Assembly (NCBI RefSeq): GCF_026151205.1
Contig: NC_087076.1
Location: forward strand, 18,586,919-18,650,918
Reading direction: 5' to 3'
Length of the DNA stretch: 64,000 nucleotides
Source of the DNA: Bolinopsis microptera
Lineage: Eukaryota > Ctenophora > Tentaculata > Lobata > Bolinopsidae
Shown: positions 45,275-57,109 of the stretch, piece by piece
Numbering within the stretch: position 1 is the stretch's first letter
Layout of the letters: every line of letters begins with the position of its first letter
Program-made: the position numbers and the translations under genes
The notes under the pieces: generated by a model
What the model saw: only the letters and a program-made list of their open reading frames with translations
Told to the model about the DNA's origin: nothing
Database searches by the model: none

Positions 45275-48270
45275 ATGAATCCTAGTGCATCAAGTACGAG
45301 TAGATGGAAAGTGCCAGAAATCTCAGCTCTTATTCAGGATGAGAAATCCAGAAACCACTCGTTACCGTTTATAGCACTTACAGAAACGTGGCTCAAGTCC
45401 TATATGTCAGACGCACAACTGCGAGATATTCGGTATCTCGCAGCGACCGTGATGCAAGGGTGGGAGGGGGTGTTCTACTCTACTCTCATGTCAACTTACC
45501 GGTCAGTGAGTGTAACACGTTTGATGACGGCACGTGTGAGGGACTTTTCTGTAGTTTCAGCACTATAAAGACATGTGTTGCTGTGGCTTATCGTCCGCCT
45601 AATGCATCCTTGTCAAGCTTTAAAGCACTCCTCAGTTTTTTCTCCGTATGTATCAGTAGTATTAATGACGACAGCTACGATATCATGATGACTGGAGACT
45701 TTAACTTACCCTCAATTGACTGGCAGACAAATTGTGTTCAATCTGGAGGCACGCAAGAAATTCAGCAGTCAGCACAGCATTTCTTAACTTTCATGTCTGA
45801 TCATCTGCTGAGTCAGTACGTAATGTGTCCAACGAGAGGAAACAATGTTTTGGACCTGTTTATTACTAACAACAACCGAGTTGTTACAAATGTTGAATGC
45901 AAAACCACAACAATGTCAGACCATCACGTGGTAGATGTTATGCTAGCATATAATCCACTTGAACAGGAGAAATCAGCAGTGCCGAAGTTTGATGAAAACT
46001 CGTACAGATGCCTTGATTTTCTCCAAGCAGACTTCAGCTCGCTCAGAGACGAGATAGAAGACACTAACTGGTCTCAACTTCGTTCTTCATGCTCTTTTGA
46101 AGACTTCCCAGCCTTGTTTACTGAGACCCTCTTTCAGATATGCTCGTCTTATGTTCCCCGCAAGGCTAAACCTTCTGGGTGCCCAAAACATACCAATGCT
46201 TTGCGGCGTAAAAGGAACCAACTCCAGGCAAGGCTGAATGCCTTAGTCAACAATGGTGCACCTGACGATCACATCAGAAATGTTAGGAACAAGGTTGCAC
46301 TCCTACAGTATGATATTCGATGTGCCCATACCAAGAGACTTGATGAAAAGGAATCCAGGGCAGTAGAAAAGATCAAAACAAATCCCAAGTTCTTTTTCAG
46401 TTATGCTAAGTCTCTGTCGAAGATCAAATCCAGTATTAACATGCTCTTTGATAGCAACCAGGAGATAACCACAGACCCCAAGAAAATGGCCGATCTGCTG
46501 CAGGAACAGTTCAGCTCTGTGTTTAGCGATCCGACCTCTCCTGATGTTAAGGATCCGGTTTTCTCCCCTCCCTCTATCCAGCACCCACAAGAACTAGAGG
46601 ACTTTAGAATTAGTGACGAAGATATCATTTCAGCTATAAAAAGTATCTCTACAGATTCTGCTTGTGGACCGGACGGAATACCTACAACTCTCTTGAAAAA
46701 CTGTGCTAAGGAGTTGTGTTCTCCTATACGTATTATTTGGGAGGAATCATTTGAAAACGGTACAGTGCCATCGTTCTACAAAGACACCTACATTACACCA
46801 CTATTTAAAAAGGGTGACAGGGCCAAGGCAGTCAACTACAGACCAGTTGCTCTCACTTCGCACATCATCAAAGTGTATGAACGTATCCTCCGTGGTGTTA
46901 TGGTTGACTTTATTGAGAAAAATCAGTTACTCTGCAACAACCAGCACGGGTTCCGCTCAGGAAGAAGCTGCCTTACCCAGCTGTTAAGTCACGTAGACGA
47001 TATAGTTCAAGGTCTTACTAGAAATGCAGACACTGACGCTATATATCTGGATTTTGCCAAAGCCTTTGATAAGGTCGACCATCGGTTACTGCTTCTGAAA
47101 ATGAAGAGATTGGGGTTTCATGAGAAGGTGGTAAACTGGATCCAATCCTTCCTGACTGAAAGGAAGCAATGTGTTGTGTTAAATGGTGTATCATCGTTTG
47201 CTGCCGCAATCCTCAGTGGAGTTCCACAAGGCACCGTTCTTGGGCCACTGTTATTCATTCTGTTCATAAATGATATGAAGCTATGTGTTAAAGGGTCTGT
47301 CATCAGATTCTTTGCTGATGACACTAGGATTCTTAAGCATATCTACAGTTTGGCCGACAAAGATGTCCTGCAGGATGATCTCAACTCTGTTGTTAATTGG
47401 GCTAAGTGCAACAACATGGCCCTTCATGAGGATAAGTTCGAGCTTCTTGTTCACAAGCATTGTCCAAAGAATTCCTTGTTTGATCATCCATTCGCCATCC
47501 AAGCTCAAACATATGAAGTGTCTAACGGAAACATGCTGTACCCCACTCAAACGGTGAAAGATCTAGGAGTGACGGTTTCCGCTGATTTGTCCTGGACCCC
47601 ACACGTCAACAGGATAGCTGAACGCGCAGGAAAAGTTGCTTCTTGGGTGCTAAGTGCGTTCAAAACGAGAGACAAAGCCACCATGATGACTCTGTACAAG
47701 TCTCTCGTTAGAAGCCATCTGGAGTATTGCTGTCCTCTGTGGAATTGCTCTAAGAACAAGGACATCCAACAGCTAGAAGGGATTCAGCGTACGTTTACAT
47801 TGAAAATAGATGGCACCCAGCACCTCAACTACTGGCAGAGATTAAAGGCCCTAGATCTGATGTCATTGCAAAGAAGAAGAGAACGGTATTTAATCATCAA
47901 CATGTGGAAAGTTCTGCATTGCAAGTGCCCTAATGATATTGGTATCCAGTTCTCGGTGACTCTCAGACATGGTCAAAAGGCAGTTGTGCCCAGTATAGCT
48001 AAGTCCAGCAGTCAACGTAATCAAGCACTACATGACAACTCATTTGCAGTCACTGGACCTCGATTATGGAATGTAATCCCAACACATATGCACACCATCG
48101 AGGATCCTATGCAATTCAAAGCGGCTTTAACGAACTTTGTGAAGTCATTTCCGGACGAGCCTCCAGCTCCAGGATACAGCCGTCGGAATGGAAACTCCTT
48201 GCTTGATTGGAGTGGTGATAAAACAGTTTCTACACTGTCCGGGGGGTCGACTTTTTCGATGGCCCGATAG
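45275..48270 (+). pseudogene. LINE ORF2: AP endonuclease + reverse transcriptase, one frameshift
   Basis: The endonuclease starts in one frame (LNVQSMNPS at ~45258, then FIALTETWLKSYMSDAQL at ~45367-45420) and continues, after a shift near 45440, in the frame of GGGVLLYSHVN. Motifs: MMTGDFNLPSIDW (~45685), LDLFITNN, MSDHHVVDV (~45915) for the AP-type endonuclease; then DGIPTTLLKN, DAIYLDFAKAFDKVDHRLL, GVPQGTVLGPLLFILFINDM and IRFFADDTRI (~47302-47331) for the reverse transcriptase, and a long tail with GPRLWNVIP. After the stop the 3' end carries gtaacaaagtaagtaagta instead of poly-A, a CR1/L2-like trait. Apart from the single shift the 3-kb frame is intact, so the copy is young, or the shift could be a sequencing error. 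Confidence 0.88.
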
Positions 48271-48313
48271 AGGATTCTATGAAACCCTACAAAGTAACAA
48301 AGTAAGTAAGTAT

Positions 48314-48505
48314 GCCGTATGACTAATGGTGTTCAGTGTTGGGTGAAAACCAATAGTTTGCCTCAATTTTTTACGTCACATTGATTGCTTATTCACAAAG
48401 GTAAACCAAATTCAAAATTACATACATTACATTTTTGATTTTTGATAAGGCTAAATCACGCAAAACTTTTAATGCTTGAAAATTAAATGTTACTTTCAAT
48501 TTCAG
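48314..48505. other. Probable intron end before exon 48506
   Basis: AT-rich DNA ending in a good acceptor, tgttactttcaatttcag (48489-48505 or so). No coding signal. Confidence 0.5.
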
Positions 48506-51500
48506 AATCCACTCATCTGGATTTCGACCTAGAAGATGACGACAAACTCTTCCTTAAGATTTGGAGACAGATTGGCAAAGTGAACGTTTTACCGTTTAGT
48601 ACTATATATAATACAGACAGATCCGTCTGAAAAAATCGATCTGCTGACACACGAAGCTTTCAGAGGATTTTTGACGTTTTTGAGTCCCATTAGGTGCCCT
48701 TTATGGCTGACCAACTTTTCCAAACTTTTCCACTTGTCTTAAGGCCACTTTTTGCCACTTTACCACTTTTTACCACCTTTCTTGTTTGTCGAATATCTTT
48801 AGTTGTGAACATCGTAAAAGGTTGCAGATCAATCGAGTGTGTTCATATTATCAGGAAGAAAAACTTTTGTTCAAACAATTTTTACGTCAGATAATAAGTT
48901 AATTGGATAATTATCAATTAACTAATTAGCAAAATTCTAAAAATTTTTTATTGGCTCAAAATGATCGGAATAGCTTAAAACACGGAGAAAAGTAGTTTTT
49001 AGAAAAAATTTGAAAATTTTTCACTTACATTTTTTTTCGAGACTTCAAAAATTTTGAAAATTCAAAATATTTTTTCCGCCAAAAGTGATCAAACCGCATG
49101 AAACACGGAGAAAAATGCCTTTCAAAAAAACTTAGAGAATTTTTCGTTTCAAGAATACTTAGATTTTAGTAATCAGGAATTACTAAGTGAAGAGGTCTGA
49201 AACTGAAAAACGTTAACCATACGATCGCGCGGCGATATAAGAGTTTCATAAACTAATTTTCGCATAAACTGCACCAATGGCACAGTCAAGATCGAAACGA
49301 TAGCCTGCTGTACTGTCATTTTATTGATTTCAATGATGAATCAGTGGGGTTAAGATAATCACATTTGTAATAAATAAACATCTCTGTACCGTCAATTGTG
49401 CTAATCTAAACCAGCCTACCTGTATTACCAGACCTCTTCTTTTCCTCGACAATCAAACCAAGTTGTTCATATTGCATTTGGTGGGTGATGTATGTAGTAA
49501 TGCGCTTAGTCAATAAAGACACCGTTATTTTTATTAAAAGGAGATGATGAAGCAAGTATTCATGACACAAAGAAGAATGGTCGGTGGGGATTGGGACCCA
49601 CTTAAATCACCTTAACACAGTGCCCTCAGTAATCCATCCTGTCATTCAAATTATTTGTTATATAGTAGTGTTGAAAGTATTGAAACTAATACATATCGAG
49701 CTGTATTCAATCAGACTACGACACAATACGTGTATATTATATGGCTCTTAATGACTAACGCTTTATACCGTGAGAAACCCGGTATAGAGACGTTTTAAAG
49801 TTTATCACGAAAACGTATACTTGACCTCATGGCTCATTTACAGTTCGAAGAAGGCAAGAACAGATCAGGGAAACTAAGGAACAGCCAGGTCCAGGAAGCA
49901 AGTGTAAATACACCTTCCAACATCAACTGTGACTTGTTTTGTATTGTATTGCATACCGCTTCATTTACTATGCTGGATCGGTGGTTACCTCAAATCACCC
50001 CCATATGTCATCGTCAGGGTCGGCTAAACGTAAAATCAGCAAGAGTAACATACTGGCAAGGGTAAGATGTAGATACGAGTGACGGGCAAGGGGTAGTAAA
50101 GAACCGGTAATAATTAATTCAGTGAAATGCTCCACGAGAGTCAGGATATTTTGGAAATTGCTAATAGAGACAGATTCTGATCAGGAAGGATTGTTAATGT
50201 TATTGAGGGTGTTGATTTGAAATCCGGACGTCGTGAGGTAAAGATACAGGTTCTTCCCGTAGGATATTCGGGGCCATGATGATCAGCTCAGATTTAATGT
50301 GGGACAGATCGAAGAGCATTGAAAAGAGCGAGTTGAAATTTTAAGCTTTCTGGTCTTTTCTTGCCTTCTTTGAGCTGTCAAAGAGCCATGAGGCCAAGTA
50401 GACGTTTTCGTGCTAAACTGTAAAACCTCTCCATACTGGGCCTCTCACAGGAGAAACGAGAAGTGTACGGTATAGAACGTTTCATATACCTCATTAAGGG
50501 CCATAATATAATATACACGTATTGCATTGTGTCGTATTGTGATTGAATACAATCACGATATGTATTACTACTTACATCACCCACCAAATGCAATATGAAC
50601 AACTTGGTTTGATTGTCGAGGAAAAGAAGAGGTCTGGTAATACAGGTAGGCTGGTTTAGATTAGCACAATTGACGGTACAGAGATGTTTATTTATTACAA
50701 ATGTGATTATCTTAACCCCACTGATTCATCATTGAAATCAATAAAATGACAGTACAGCAGGCTATCGTTTCGATCTTGACTGTGCCATTGGTGCAGTTTC
50801 TGCGTAAAATAGTTTATGAAACTCTTATATCGCCGCGCGATCGTATGGTTAACGTTTTTCAGTTTCAGACCTCTTCACTTAGTAATTCCTGATTACTAAA
50901 ATCTGCCGAGATTTACTGAACTCCAACTACAAATATTGGCTATTTAAGTATTCTTGAAACGAAAAATTCACTAAGTTTTTTTGAAAGGCATTTTTCTCCG
51001 TGTTTCATGCGGTTTGATCACTTTTGGCGGAAAAAATATTTTGAATTTTCGAAATTTTTTCCAAGTCTCGAAAAAAAATGTAAGTGAAAAATTTTCAAAT
51101 TTTTTCTAAAAACTACTTTTCTCCGTGTTTTAAGCTATTCCGATCATTTTGAGCCAATAAAAAATTTTTAGAATTTTGCTAATTAGTTAATTGATAATTA
51201 TCCAATTAACTTATTATCTGACGTAAAAATTGTTTGAACAAAAGTTTTTCTTCCTGATAATATGAACACACTCGATTGATCTGCAACCTTTTACGATGTT
51301 CACAACTAAAGATATTCGACAAACAAGAAAGGTGGTAAAAAGTGGTAAAGTGGCAAAAAGTGGCCTTAAGACAAGTGGAAAAGTTTGGAAAAATTGGTCA
51401 GCCATAAAGGGCACCTAATGGGACTCAAAAACGTCAAAAATCCTCTTAAAGCTTCGTGTGTCAGCAGATCGATTTTTTCAGACGGATCTGTCTGTAGCTG

Positions 51501-53529
51501 TACTAGTTGTTGTCTACTTTTAGACACAAGCGAAAAGATCTCAAAGATGCAAGATTTTTCCAAGCTAAACTCATGAAAAAGGAGCCGTTCAAAAGCACAA
51601 CGTTCTGGAAAGATCTTTTGGCTCTGGGTACAGACCTGGAAAACCTGGCGTCAGTAACTGAGATAATGTTCTTTGTTTCGGACATGAGAATTATTCCTCT
51701 GCTAAAAGATCTGATGAAAAAGGTTAAGATGTATTGGGAACACGAGGAGCTTTTGGGCAGAGTCCTGAAATTGATAAATGAACAATATTTCATGACACAC
51801 TCGGAGGTAACTTGTGACAATATTGATATCAGCGTTCTTTCAACTGTATCTGTTTTACTCAGTCTCCTGTTCAAAAAATGTCCATCGTCAATGGATCTTC
51901 GTATGAAAAGTCTTTCTCTTCCTTCCTTGTGGTTGGAAGTGATATCTGATATGGCTGGTTGTTATAAGTGCAAGCAAGATCTGCAGCCCATTGTCAAAAT
52001 TGTGCGCCAAACATTTCCCATAACAGTAAATGTGGTGGGTCAATTGAGCACAAATTATAGGCTTGCTGAAGAGATGATCAGTGATCGATTCTTTGATACG
52101 TTATTGACAGCTGTAGGGACATTCCTCGCTAGTTCAAACCGCAAGAATGACCTTAGCCTCGTTATTGAATCGGACATTATGGCTAAATTATTGCAGCTTG
52201 TCGGGAATCGTTCGAAGGAAAGTGATTTCAAGAAATCAAACGAGTACGATTATCTCGTTGCAGTAATTGAAAGATACATTTTAATACTTACACAGACATC
52301 ATCCAGTCTGTCATCTGATAATAGAGTTGCAGTAATGCCACTTATTGCTACACTCATCAGCACAGAATGGCTTTACATGTGTGACATTCTTTATTGACAT
52401 GATAGTGGATCATTGCATTTGTGTTGTTGTGGATATCGCAGATGCAGAAAATGGTTCTGAACGGTTTGTGAATGCGCTCTGTGGACCCAACCACAACGTT
52501 TTGAAAGCAATGATCGAGTATGCAACGAGTCAGAACTTTCCACAGAAACTGGAATTTGTAGCTATGAGGATACACATAATTGTTGCCCTCTGCAGTGGTA
52601 AATTGCCCAAGTTGACCCAACACCTCAAACCTCTACTTTCTATATGCTTGAATCACGTGGTGAAAACAAATGAGATAAATCGACTGCGGCAAAAAAGCGG
52701 TACGTACGGTAACCAGGTAAGAGAAGAACAAATAGAGAGATTTGATAAATGCTACAATCTCAGCACTGCAACGATGGAAATTTACAAATGTATTGTCTTG
52801 GGCGGTACAATCGATGAACTGAAAAAACTGGAGACGGAATTCAAAATACTGGAAACTTTTTTCAAAGCTATCTCCATGAGCAAAAGGTCTGAAATCTTAG
52901 TTATTTCATTTGAGATTATCTCAGAAATTTTGGAAGCTCATCACTTTGACTTCATATCGTCACAACAGCTGGTGGAGCATATGCCTCTGATTTGGAGGAA
53001 AATGAAAGTATCACAAACTGAACTTGTAGATCCTGTCGCTAAAATCACGTACAGACTGGCACTATTCCTCCCCAGCATCCACTACCCTCTTAACTTCACT
53101 GAGTGGGAACATACCCTGGTTCAACACGCAAAATCAATCTTGCAGATGAAACCCATTTCTCCAGGATTTTTCCGACTCGCATGGGAAATGATAAGGTCAG
53201 GTAATCGTGAACAGCTTTTTGACGAACTTCTTACATTGGCTTCTGATCGAACAGTTGGTTATGCTGCACCGGGAAAATCTGATCTCGCAAAAATATTCAG
53301 GCTTATTTCGGAGCTTCTTATTGGGTATTTGGAGAATGATCCGCCCTTTAATACAAGATATTTAACACATTTGACACACTGCATGGTGGAGATTGCTAGA
53401 TCTAGCACACTTGATGAGGAATTATATGTCCTGGAAGATATGGTTTCTCCGGCCATGTGGCTCCTCGAGAAACAGAGTGACGAGAAGATTGTGGCAAAGG
53501 TTAAAGAGTTTATCAACATTTTACACTGA
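48506..53529 (+). CDS. Unrecognised, mainly helical protein (HEAT/ARM-like?), 3' part of gene
   Basis: An upstream exon 48506-48579 (THLDFDLEDDDKLFLKIWRQ..., phase 1 to 0) can be joined to a frame beginning 51507 at phase 0 across a ~2.9-kb intron; donor gtgaac and acceptor gtactag are both weak. The frame runs to ~52385, then the same protein seems to continue in the +1 frame (IDMIVDHCICVVVDIADAEN) to the stop at 53529, so there is one frameshift or an error. A 34-nt GT..AG segment near 52330-52365 would restore the frame but is too short for a normal intron. The ~670 residues are leucine-rich, alpha-helical in pattern, without signal peptide or membrane segment, and resemble solenoid repeats. 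I do not recognise the family. More 5' exons are expected. Confidence 0.6.
48605..51499. mobile_element. 2.9-kb fold-back element (long inverted repeat)
   Basis: The left arm (48605 to ~49900) and right arm (~50310 to 51499) are reverse complements of ~1.1-1.2 kb with a few percent mismatch; both arms contain cagacagatccgtctg at the outer end and the phrase gcatttggtgggtgatgta further in. The left arm carries an extra ~185 bp (~49500-49685). The inner spacer is ~400 bp. The sequence gtacta occurs just outside both ends (48599-48604, 51500-51505) and may be a 6-bp target duplication, though the very tips of the arms do not match well. No transposase; mirrored 66-residue frames in both arms are not convincing genes. 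Confidence 0.85.
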
Positions 53530-56500
53530 TAAGGGTTAAGAACAGTAACATTAGTTTCTTGTTGCAGTTAACTTGGTTGTTTTTATAACCCACGCGATTG
53601 AACGTTACCCATTAAATTATCCAATTAGTATTATTTGTAACTAATATTTAATGTTATGACACAATATTCGGTGTGAATGCTGAATGATGTATTAATATAG
53701 TTTTTATAATTGTTTACGAAACCCGTTTTTAACTTTGATGTTTTGTTAAGGGAGCATTGGTTGTGTTTTTACAAATAGATTTATAAATTTTATCATTGAA
53801 TTTTCAAATTAATATTATATTCGTAGTTTTGTCGGTGTAAATGCGTTATAGTTTATTTATTAGAGCTAAAAGAAAAACTATAATAGCTTGAGGATCTTTA
53901 TTATTGTTTGCAAAACCTCATTGTACCATTTAATTTGTATTGTTTAGCAATGTTGACTCATATCATATTTATGCGAAATTTCTATTGAAATTCGTTATTC
54001 AATTTGCAAATGTATTGAACCTACAAAATTACTTATAACATCATTTACATTGTATATGCTTCTTTTAAATTAACGATAATAAGGTTCGTTTTAATGTCGT
54101 CAGGTGATTAATATTACCTGAGTCACTAATGTATAGTTTAATCTGACCAACTGTGTATTAACTTAAGTTTGTGTAAACAATGCTAATATCTCTTATTTCG
54201 TTTGAAGTACCCGTCATACTTCGTGAGCTATCAATTTAAAAATAATTATCTTATACAAAACGACGTTGCCAAATTCTAAACACAAGGAAATACTTTTGTG
54301 TTTGATTTAATAAGCTTCACCATTCCCCAATAGCCTTGCTATATATCGTCATCTTCTGGTGTTCGTATTAGCGCTCGATTTTAAAATTATATTTGGCAGG
54401 GCAGCTGGTTAGCTTGCTAACTACGCAACCCTTTCCAGGAAAATCATAACTAGGAAAGTGTATACTGTAAAACACAGGTAATAGTTGAGCACTAACAAGA
54501 AAAATTTGAATTTTAAATGGTTTTGTTATGTAACCAACAGGGAAATTGGTATTGTCGAGTAGATTTAATACGTCCAGAAGTTTTAAAAAAATACCAATCT
54601 CGACTTAATTGAGTTAGTAGTGAGGACATGTCCCTATTGGTTACAAATTTGTTTGGAAATGGAAATGTTCTAAATTTGTATTGATCAGTAAAAGTGTGAT
54701 GTTAGAACTGGAAAATATTTTCCAGGCGATGACAAATATTATCCGTCATCGCCATGAGAGGAGCACTTTTTTCTTGGGCAATTTGTCGCAAGCTATTTGG
54801 TAATCGGCTTATTAGATAATTTTTTAAAATTGTATGCAATTTAACAAGGGTACGGTATTGGTAATGAATGGGTGTTATTGAGCCCAAACTCTAAAATTGT
54901 GCCTTCTTTCATATCTCCAACTATGAGTCGAAAATACAAATCTCACCATCAATTCATCGCGCCAAAAAAGTTAAATTGCCACATTTGGTCACATCTTAAA
55001 AAGTTTTGGCGAAATTTGTAGGGCGCGAACAAAAAACGACGGTACGCACGAAGCTGTAAAATATACAATTATAGAATTTAGGATCCAGCATGTGCCATGT
55101 GTGTACGAAACTGAGCTAATGGCCTTACAAATTAGAATCTTTCACTAATAGTCTGGAAACCCCTTCAAAAAATTCTTTAGTTGGTGACCTAAATATCCTG
55201 CTCATTTAGTTTTGAGCCTATATGATCTAACAGGAAATATTAACGATTTCTACAGATTTTTAGTTGTCAGAGCTTCATCAAGAGATTGATATCCGCACTT
55301 AACGAAAAATAAAACAAATCGATAACATAAAAATGTTAAATTTAAAAAATTACAGAGCTGAATTGTATCTAAAGCCAATAGTACATAAATCCCATGAAGG
55401 GACCGTTCAAATATTACGCCATTATTTCAGGTATGGGGGGGGGGGGGGGGGGGGGGTTGTCTACATTAGCGAAATGCTGGCTCTTATGTGATTTTTACAT
55501 AATATAGCAATGTGTAATCTTGCTAATATGGGGAAGTAAAGAGAATTTGAAATCTTGCTGACGTAATATGTGAAAACTGTTCGACCCATATTCATTTGGA
55601 CCTTTATTTCTGGTTCAGATTACGGAGGGAGATTTCCTGAACGCTAAAATATTTTACAAACATAGGTCTATGAAAATCAAAGATGTTGGTGTGATAAATC
55701 AATATCGATAAATTTGATAATCATTCTTGTCTAAAATCTATAAATTACAGTCTAAGAATCGTTTCATAACAAATCTCCTGAAATTGGCTCGATTTGTGAA
55801 ATGAACTACAGATAAACAGAATTGATCATACGCCAAAACACCAAGGAAATAAAAAAACGGAATATGCTTGAAAAAAAACTTGGTTTTATTTTTATAATAT
55901 AATATGACCCTACACTTTTTTAATTGTTTTAACTTTAAAGAGACGAACATGTCACCTACATAGCAACAATTTTCAAAACTAGTATTAACTGGGAATCAGT
56001 TTACAATGATTATGAGAATATGCACTTGTTGCCATACCATTTCCCAATGACAACTTTCAACAAGCTTTGTGAAAACATTTCCAATCAATAACCTCAAAAA
56101 TTCGTTGTTATATTGGTTCCATCTTGTGTAAGATTTTAGCACAACATATTGCAGAAGTGGTCTTGACATCACAGTTTTTTACCTTTGGTCAGCTTAAAAA
56201 GTCACAAAACGTAATTGAAAAATCTCTGATAATAGTCATGCTTAATTAAAATAATTTACACACAAATCGAACCTACGTTTGTAATAAACTGTCCAGTATC
56301 TAAAATCGAGAATGAATCATACAGGATTTTCGCAATCCTTTAATTAAAGTTAATTTTGTAATATATTTTAACATGGAACGATCAAAGTGTTTCAGTTAAA
56401 TCATTATAAAGTAAGAAAGTTAATTTTGCATGAACGGAACTAATTTTGATGTAAAACTTGCTAATGCATCAAAATTTTCTTTGCATTGCTATACTAAAAA

Positions 56501-57109
56501 TCACGGAATCTAAATTCTAAAATCGTACTAAGGATTCGTAAGGATACTAAGGATCGTACTAAGGATCAAGATATCGACCAAACAGATTAATTCTGTGGAG
56601 TAGGCCTGGAAGTGGCAGAATAACTTACAACCATATTTAAACAGGTATTAATAAACGTACGTACTACATTTTACTGACACCAACATAAAGCCAACTTCAC
56701 TGAACTTCAGTCGTTATTATCATTGGTTGAAGTTGGCTGCATGTTGGTGACTGTGGTTTCCTGGATATTAAAAATGTAAAGAAATTTTTACCCAGGCTAA
56801 TGTTGATCAAACTTTGTTCATATTTTCATTGAAAGGACCAGAACATATAACCAACTTTAGTTTTCAGAGCTAAGCTTTAATATAAACAGTGATAATAAGA
56901 GCCACATCAGATGCCAATCAGCCCATTGTACCCTCTAGCTATGTTTTTCAGATAGGATCTTTCTGTCGGTTTTTGGTGGATAGCAGAAATAAAATCAACA
57001 AAATCTGGTTCCTATCGTGCAGTAATAGTTATTTTAGCAAACTTTCAGTTCGTTGAGAAGGGAGAAGGTATTTTTAGCGATGGTCTTGCTACAGTCGAGG
57101 GTTTTACGT
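53530..57109. other. Intergenic, AT-rich; contains a 23-base G run and MITE traces
   Basis: Non-coding between two convergent genes. At 55400-55580 a decayed MITE shows gggaccgttcaaatattacg on the left and gtaatatgtgaaaactgttc on the right, with a poly-G run at 55435-55457 inside it. Near 56520-56570 there are tandem copies of actaaggatcgt. Around 56660-56760 there are short inverted phrases (cttcagtcgttattatcatt...). No gene is seen. Confidence 0.55.

Larger units (their letters stand above)
44463..48313 (+). mobile_element. Nearly complete CR1/L2-type LINE
   Basis: ORF1 (CCCH fingers), ORF2 (EN-RT) and a short AAGT-repeat 3' end in order. The 5' boundary is not visible to me; the 5' UTR may reach back towards ~44112, where a hairpin MITE ends. 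It lies upstream of the exon at 48506 of the next gene on the same strand, possibly within one of its introns. Confidence 0.8.

Noticed and set aside
48694-51414. Paired 66-residue frames in both arms of the fold-back element
   Set aside because: Mirror copies of the same arm; no domain, and identity follows from the inverted repeat.
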